This document shows, in pieces, positions 19,483-23,315 of a stretch of DNA of 23,315 bases (its first letter is position 1; every line of letters starts with the position of its first letter). Location: positions 1 through 23,315 of the forward strand of contig JAFISE010000317.1 of NCBI GenBank assembly GCA_022560025.1, written 5' to 3'. The DNA comes from Stagonosporopsis chrysanthemi (Eukaryota > Ascomycota > Dothideomycetes > Pleosporales > Didymellaceae). The translations under genes and the position numbers were made by a program. Under the pieces are notes generated by a model. The model did not search any database, was not told where the DNA came from, and worked only from the letters and a program-made list of their open reading frames with translations.

Positions 19483-20579
19483 GGTGACGGACGGGGACTG
19501 CTGCTCTTCGTGGTGTTAGGTGCAGCGCTCACTAGCAGGAAGCATCAGTGTTGGTGAGATGTTGCTGCACATGTAGTCGTTGTCTTGTTTTTTTCATCAT
19601 CTTTGTCGGAGCGCGGGTTGTTATTACCTTGTATGTTCTTCCAGGCGACGACGGCCTACACGGGCTCCGCTGGGGACGGAACGCGAGGAGTCCGAACGAC
19701 AACGGCGGCGCAACAATCAGCCGCGACGCCACAACGTCACCACCGCGAGGCTCTATCATGAGGGATCGAGTCCACGCCCTATTGTTGTCAATGGACGTGC
19801 TGCCTGGTTCTTAGCGTCCTACCCGGGGCCGTCTTCGCCGCGACAAATCACACGCGCAGTGCAGTCTTGGTACAGCATATGTATAACTCGATGTAATAAC
19901 GCCCCCCTTTCAACGAACCCTATACCACTCCCGCCGACCCAGCGCCAACCCCCAAGGCCAACATCACCATCAACGTCGCCTTTGACTATAACTTTGCAGC
20001 AGCGGCCGCGGTTACCTACCTACCTACCTTCCGACGCCTTGCCGTATGTATACACCCATACATAATACATAACACGTGATGCATATCCGCCTGCACCATG
20101 ACCGCGCCATGAGCATGATTTTCCCGTTATGTCTTGGCATGTGGCATGTGTGTATGTGCACGGTGCTGTGCGACTTTATTTATCTTGCTGGTCCAAGCGA
20201 GGACTTGCTTTCTGCCCTTGGTAGCTTAGTAGTCGTGACGGAGTGATGTCGTTCGCGGCCGCGCTCGTGTAGTCGTGTGGTTTAGACTATTTGGCTTGGT
20301 TGGTCGCTCGCTCAGTCGCACGATGCTTTAGTTGGTCGATTCTTTAAGTGAGTGGTTGGTTGGTTGGTTGTTCGGTCGGTCGGTTAGATGCGATACTGTG
20401 CTTGATTTGCTCGCTCGCTCGCCCACAACAAACATGCAGGGCAAAACCTAGCCCGTCTACCCAAAAGGCCTTCTAATGCCGATACGCGCGCTTCGACAAA
20501 CGTCTAGTAAACAAAGAAAACACACACACACCTGATGTCGGGGCGTGGTGCGGAATGGAATGAAAAATAGGGAAAATAA
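19483..20579. other. Long intergenic region with simple repeats
   Basis: About 1.1 kb between the ABC transporter's 5' end and the amino-acid transporter's 3' end, both minus strand. No gene is supported; the open frame 19580-20065 is proline/arginine-rich low complexity without homology. It holds short tandem tracts: CTAC repeats near 20014-20030, (GGTT)n near 20353-20370, (CGGT)3 near 20373-20384, CTCG repeats near 20410-20422 and a CA run near 20519-20532. The ABC promoter should lie here. Confidence 0.6.
20353..20384. repeat. Tetranucleotide tracts (GGTT)n and (CGGT)n
   Basis: Tandem GGTT units run directly into tandem CGGT units, with related CTCG tracts nearby. They look like simple-sequence expansion in non-coding DNA; no function is implied. 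Confidence 0.75.
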
Positions 20580-22349
20580 TCAATGCCCACTCGCGCCAAA
20601 CACGATATTAATCCCCAAACACGTCACCATGACCACGAGGCCATATATTGCCAAACCTAGCGCGGCCTTCCTCAACACATCCCTCCTCAAATCCCTGTTC
20701 TCATTCCCCTCTCGACTCGCGCCGCCCTCGACGCCCGTGGCGAACTCGCTCTCGTCGTCCTCGTCCTTGACGAGGCGCTGGTGGTGCGGCGAGTCCGGGT
20801 CGGAGATCTTGTAGTAGAACAGACCGGGCAGGATGAAGGAGATGGTGGTGGAGCCGGTGCTGCCGACGTAGGCGAGGACGAGGGAGAGCGACGAGACGGT
20901 CATGGCGGTGATGAAGGAGAGGACGATGAGGAGGGTGGTGACGATGGCGAAGCGCAGGTCGGACATTTCGGCGCGGGGCTTGGGGAGCGTGGCGGGGGCG
21001 ACGAGGGAGTGGCGGGTTGGGCTGGGCGAGCGCGAGGCGGCGAGGCGGCGGGGCCGCCATTGCGCGCAGGCGTCCAGGCTGGCGCGGCAGGGGTGGATTT
21101 GCAGGGGGTAGGAGAACATGACCAGGATGACGATGGCGAGGCGGCCGATGGTGGAGGCGGCGGCGGTGGGGTACATGGAGACGATGTTGCCTTTGATGTT
21201 GTCGCCGTAGCTGAGGTAGCCGGTGATGCCGGTGAGGATGTAGAGGGCGCAGCCGCCGCCGATGGAGGCGGCGATGACGGTGGTGGTGCGGAAGTGCGAG
21301 TTGTTTGCGATCTCGTTGAGGATGGAGAACATGTTCTGGTGGCACGTGTAGGCGAAGACGATGACGGGGAAGGCGGCCAGGGCGCTGACGGGGCCGGCCC
21401 ACGCGAAGACGCGCACGGTGCCGCGCGAGGCGAGCGTGTCGCCCTTGATGAAGTGGGCGACGACGAGGATGACGAGGTAGGCGATGGAGAAGAGGGCGAT
21501 GACGGACGTGTACTTGAGCGAGTCGAGGCGGCGGAGGAAGGACAGCGGGATGACGATGAGCCTGGGGAGTGAGCATGGAGTTAGCATGGAGTTAGCACGG
21601 AGTTGGCATGGAGTTGGCATGGAGTTGGCATGGAGTTGGCATGGAGTTGGCATGGAGTTGGCATGGAGTTGGCATGGAGTTGGCATGGAGTTGGCATGGA
21701 GGAGGGCGAGGGATGGGAGTGCATACATGAATGCAGTGATCCAGAACTGGCGGTCGACCAGAAAGGCGACGTGTTCAGCGTCCGGTGCAAAGCCGACGAC
21801 GACGCCGGGCATCAGGTCGCCGATGATGATCAGGTAGCTGACGGCCACGCCAAAGCACTTGACGGCGATGGCTGCGTCGAAGAGGATCGAGGCGTTCGGG
21901 TACGTGAGCTGCGACAGCGCGGCGAACGAGACATGGCCGCGGTCGACGTAGCGCGCGCATCGCGTCTGGAGGTACAGGCCGAAGGCTGAGGTGAAGCCGG
22001 CCCAGGCAATCACGAAGATGCCGAGAAAGATGCCCATCTTGGAGAGGGCCGAGGGCATGGCGAGGAGGCCTGCGCCGAGAACTGTGCGAGGTTATCATAC
22101 TGCGGCATGGTGCGGCCGTTTGGGCGCGTACTGGTGTTGGCGAGGTTGATGACGCTGGAGATCCACGACGCCTGGCCGTGGTGGCCGACATCCTGCTTGC
22201 CTCTCCCACGCCTGCAGCAGTCAGTCTCTTTCCTGTGTATACTGTTGCGTGCTGCTGTACCGTCTCCCGCGCAGCGACTCGGTGCTGGCGGACATGGGGT
22301 CGTGGTCGTGGTCGTGGTCGTGGTCGGCGATTGCCGAGTAGTTAGCCAT
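20580..22349 (-). CDS. AVT/SLC38-type vacuolar amino-acid transporter
   Basis: Four exons, 22261-22349, 22132-22211, 21727-22081 and 20580-21561, give 501 residues. Intron borders are GTACAG...TGCAG, GTACGC...CACAG and GTATGC...CCCAG. The upstream ATG at 22349 is preferred over the in-frame ATG at 22295; it adds an Asp-His repeat (residues 9-17). After a cytosolic N-terminus, ASWISSVINLANT joins across intron 2 to ILGAGLLAMPSALSKMG, the signature first helix of the amino-acid/auxin permease family. Across intron 3 the join gives FMLIVIPLSFLRRLDSLKYT. About eleven membrane segments follow in total, with a charged cytosolic loop DEDDESE near the C-terminus. Yeast relatives (Avt5-Avt7) export amino acids from the vacuole; direction and substrate here are inference. 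Intron 3 is a minisatellite of length divisible by three. Divergent from the dynactin gene. Confidence 0.87.
21570..21701. repeat. 11-bp minisatellite, 12 units, inside intron 3 of the amino-acid transporter
   Basis: Twelve head-to-tail 11-bp units fill most of the 165-nt intron (21562-21726). The nine units from 21603 to 21701 are perfect (TTGGCATGGAG on the plus strand). The three nearest the acceptor end (21570-21602) each differ from it by one to two bases, which suggests older units at that side and recent expansion of the rest. Confidence 0.95.
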
Positions 22350-22576
22350 ACTCTCCGTGGATGCTGGGCCGTTGCGCAGGCATGCGGTGGGCGGCACAAT
22401 GATCGCAGGGCGAAGACGGCGGGGATGTCAAGGGAGCGTGTCGAGTGCTCACAGGGACAGCCGACGGGTGACGTTGCTGCTCGGGAGCGCTACCGGGACC
22501 GGCAATCTTTAGCATCTGACGCGACCGCGACCGCGTCCACTTGCCGCAGTCAGACAACACACGCCCCCACGCCATC
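22350..22576. promoter_or_regulatory. Divergent promoter between amino-acid transporter and dynactin subunit
   Basis: 227 bp separate the two start codons. GC-rich, with no clear TATA box and no coding content. Open frames crossing it are wrong-frame extensions of the flanking genes. Confidence 0.5.
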
Positions 22577-23219
22577 ATGGACGACTACGACGAGGCGGTG
22601 CTGTTCACGTACGCGCTGCTCGAGTCGCGGCTGGCGCGGCTGGAGTACCTGCTGGGCGGGCCCACGGCGCAGCCCGACGACACGGCGCACACGGTGGCGG
22701 ACCGCATCCGCCGGCTCGAGCAGTCGCTGCAGCAGCTCGCGGGCAAGACGGCGCTGCTGGAGCAGGCGAACGAGCTGTGTATGTGTTGGAGTGAGTGTTT
22801 GTACGAGCGCGTGCTAACGACGCCAGTGACCAAGCACAAAGACGTATTGGCCCCCCAGCCGTCCCCGCCCGGCGCGACCAACCCGCTCTCGCCGGCCCAA
22901 AAGGCGGTGCTCGTCGTCGAGCGTGCGCCCGCCTTTGCTACGACGGCGTCGCAGCTCAAGGCGCTCGCCGACCAGCCCATGGCGGCCACGGACGGCTTCG
23001 TCAAGCTGGCGCAGCTGCGGCCGCGCATCGCAGAGGCCGAGCAGCGGCACCTGCAGCAGGCGCTGAAGATTGCGGAGCTGCGGCGCCGGAGCGGGCTGCT
23101 CGTGCAGAGGGACAAGCAGGTGCACTGGGTGGCGGCGGGCAAGTGCTGGGCGGGCTATCAGGAGCGGCTGGTCAAGGGGTACAGGGTGCTGCAGCGGGAG
23201 GAGAAGAGGAGGGCGGAGC

Positions 23220-23259
<40 letters not shown>

Positions 23260-23263
23260 ATGA
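22577..23263 (+). CDS. Dynactin p24/RO10-like subunit (nuclear distribution protein)
   Basis: Two exons, 22577-22778 and 22827-23263, give 212 residues; the 48-nt intron has GTATGT, GCTAAC and CCAG. The start MDDYDEAVLFTYALLESRLARLEYLLGG is typical of the family's first coiled coil, and the ATG at 22577 is the first in frame. Further helical, Glu/Leu/Arg-rich segments follow: VADRIRRLEQSLQQLAGKTALLEQ (about 50-73), the RPRIAEAEQRHLQQALKIAELRRRS region (about 139-163), and a GKCWAGYQERL block near 180 like the family's ECWAxWExRV. The protein would belong to the shoulder/arm of dynactin, which helps cytoplasmic dynein move nuclei along hyphae. The C-terminus is odd: the last residues are Arg, a run of eleven or so Gly encoded by 36 consecutive G, Glu and stop. 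That tail may be an assembly or sequencing artefact, so the true stop is uncertain. Confidence 0.75.
23223..23258. repeat. 36-nt poly-G homopolymer
   Basis: Thirty-six consecutive G at the 3' end of the dynactin-like reading frame, followed by more G-rich sequence up to the window end (a final run of nine G). Length is likely unreliable in any assembly. Confidence 0.9.
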
Positions 23264-23315
23264 ATGACAGACACGGGGGGGTGGGCGTATTACCCGGGTG
23301 GGCCTGGGGGGGGGG

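Noticed and set aside
19580..20065. 161-residue Pro/Arg-rich open frame (+)
   Set aside because: Low-complexity sequence over simple repeats, no homology, no plausible gene structure.
20781..21572. 263-residue open frame (+) rich in Gly, Asp and Glu
   Set aside because: Exact antisense shadow of the amino-acid transporter's last exon, caused by high GC and codon bias.
21570..21701. Possible CRISPR-like or coding repeat array
   Set aside because: Units are contiguous 11-bp repeats without spacers, and splice sites plus family continuity place them in an intron.
22107..22817. 236-residue open frame (+) across the divergent promoter
   Set aside because: Overlaps antisense to the transporter's first exons and out of frame with the dynactin-like gene; low-complexity Arg/Ser/Cys content.

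Overview
The window reads as genomic DNA of a filamentous ascomycete (Pezizomycotina). The evidence is short introns (mostly 45-80 nt, GTRNGN donors, several with a GCTAAC-type branch point), a Zn2Cys6 regulator, a fungal ABCB-type full transporter and a dynactin p24/RO10-like subunit. All gene models below were spliced by eye from splice signals plus protein-family continuity.

Left part (about 1-11.4 kb) is an accessory, cluster-like region. At the edge, after an (AAG)33 microsatellite, lies the decayed N-terminal half of a PDR-type ABC transporter (minus strand). Then follow an intact trans-enoyl-reductase-like MDR oxidoreductase (+), a nor-1-like short-chain dehydrogenase (-), a pisatin-demethylase-like cytochrome P450 (-), a divergent anion:cation-symporter-type MFS transporter (+) and a Zn2Cys6 transcription factor (+). 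Three tailoring-type oxidoreductases, an exporter or permease and a local regulator look like a small secondary-metabolite or xenobiotic-processing cluster. No polyketide synthase, NRPS or terpene synthase is visible in the window. The P450/MFS divergent promoter carries a dense CGG/CCG array that is a plausible target of the neighbouring regulator.

Middle part (about 11.4-14.5 kb) has no intact gene. It holds a relic of a second fungal transcription factor (+) and a relic of a TauD/gamma-butyrobetaine-dioxygenase-like enzyme (-), both broken by frameshifts or stops.

Right part (about 14.5-23.3 kb) is more GC-rich and looks like ordinary conserved genome: a 79-residue C2H2 zinc-finger protein (-), a 1285-residue multidrug ABC transporter (-), an AVT/SLC38-type vacuolar amino-acid transporter (-) whose third intron is an 11-bp minisatellite, and, divergent from it, a dynactin RO10/p24-like subunit (+) ending in a 36-nt poly-G run near the window end. 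Nothing here proves a wholly new system. The best leads are the core-enzyme-less cluster, its CGG-rich promoter, and the frame-preserving repeat intron.
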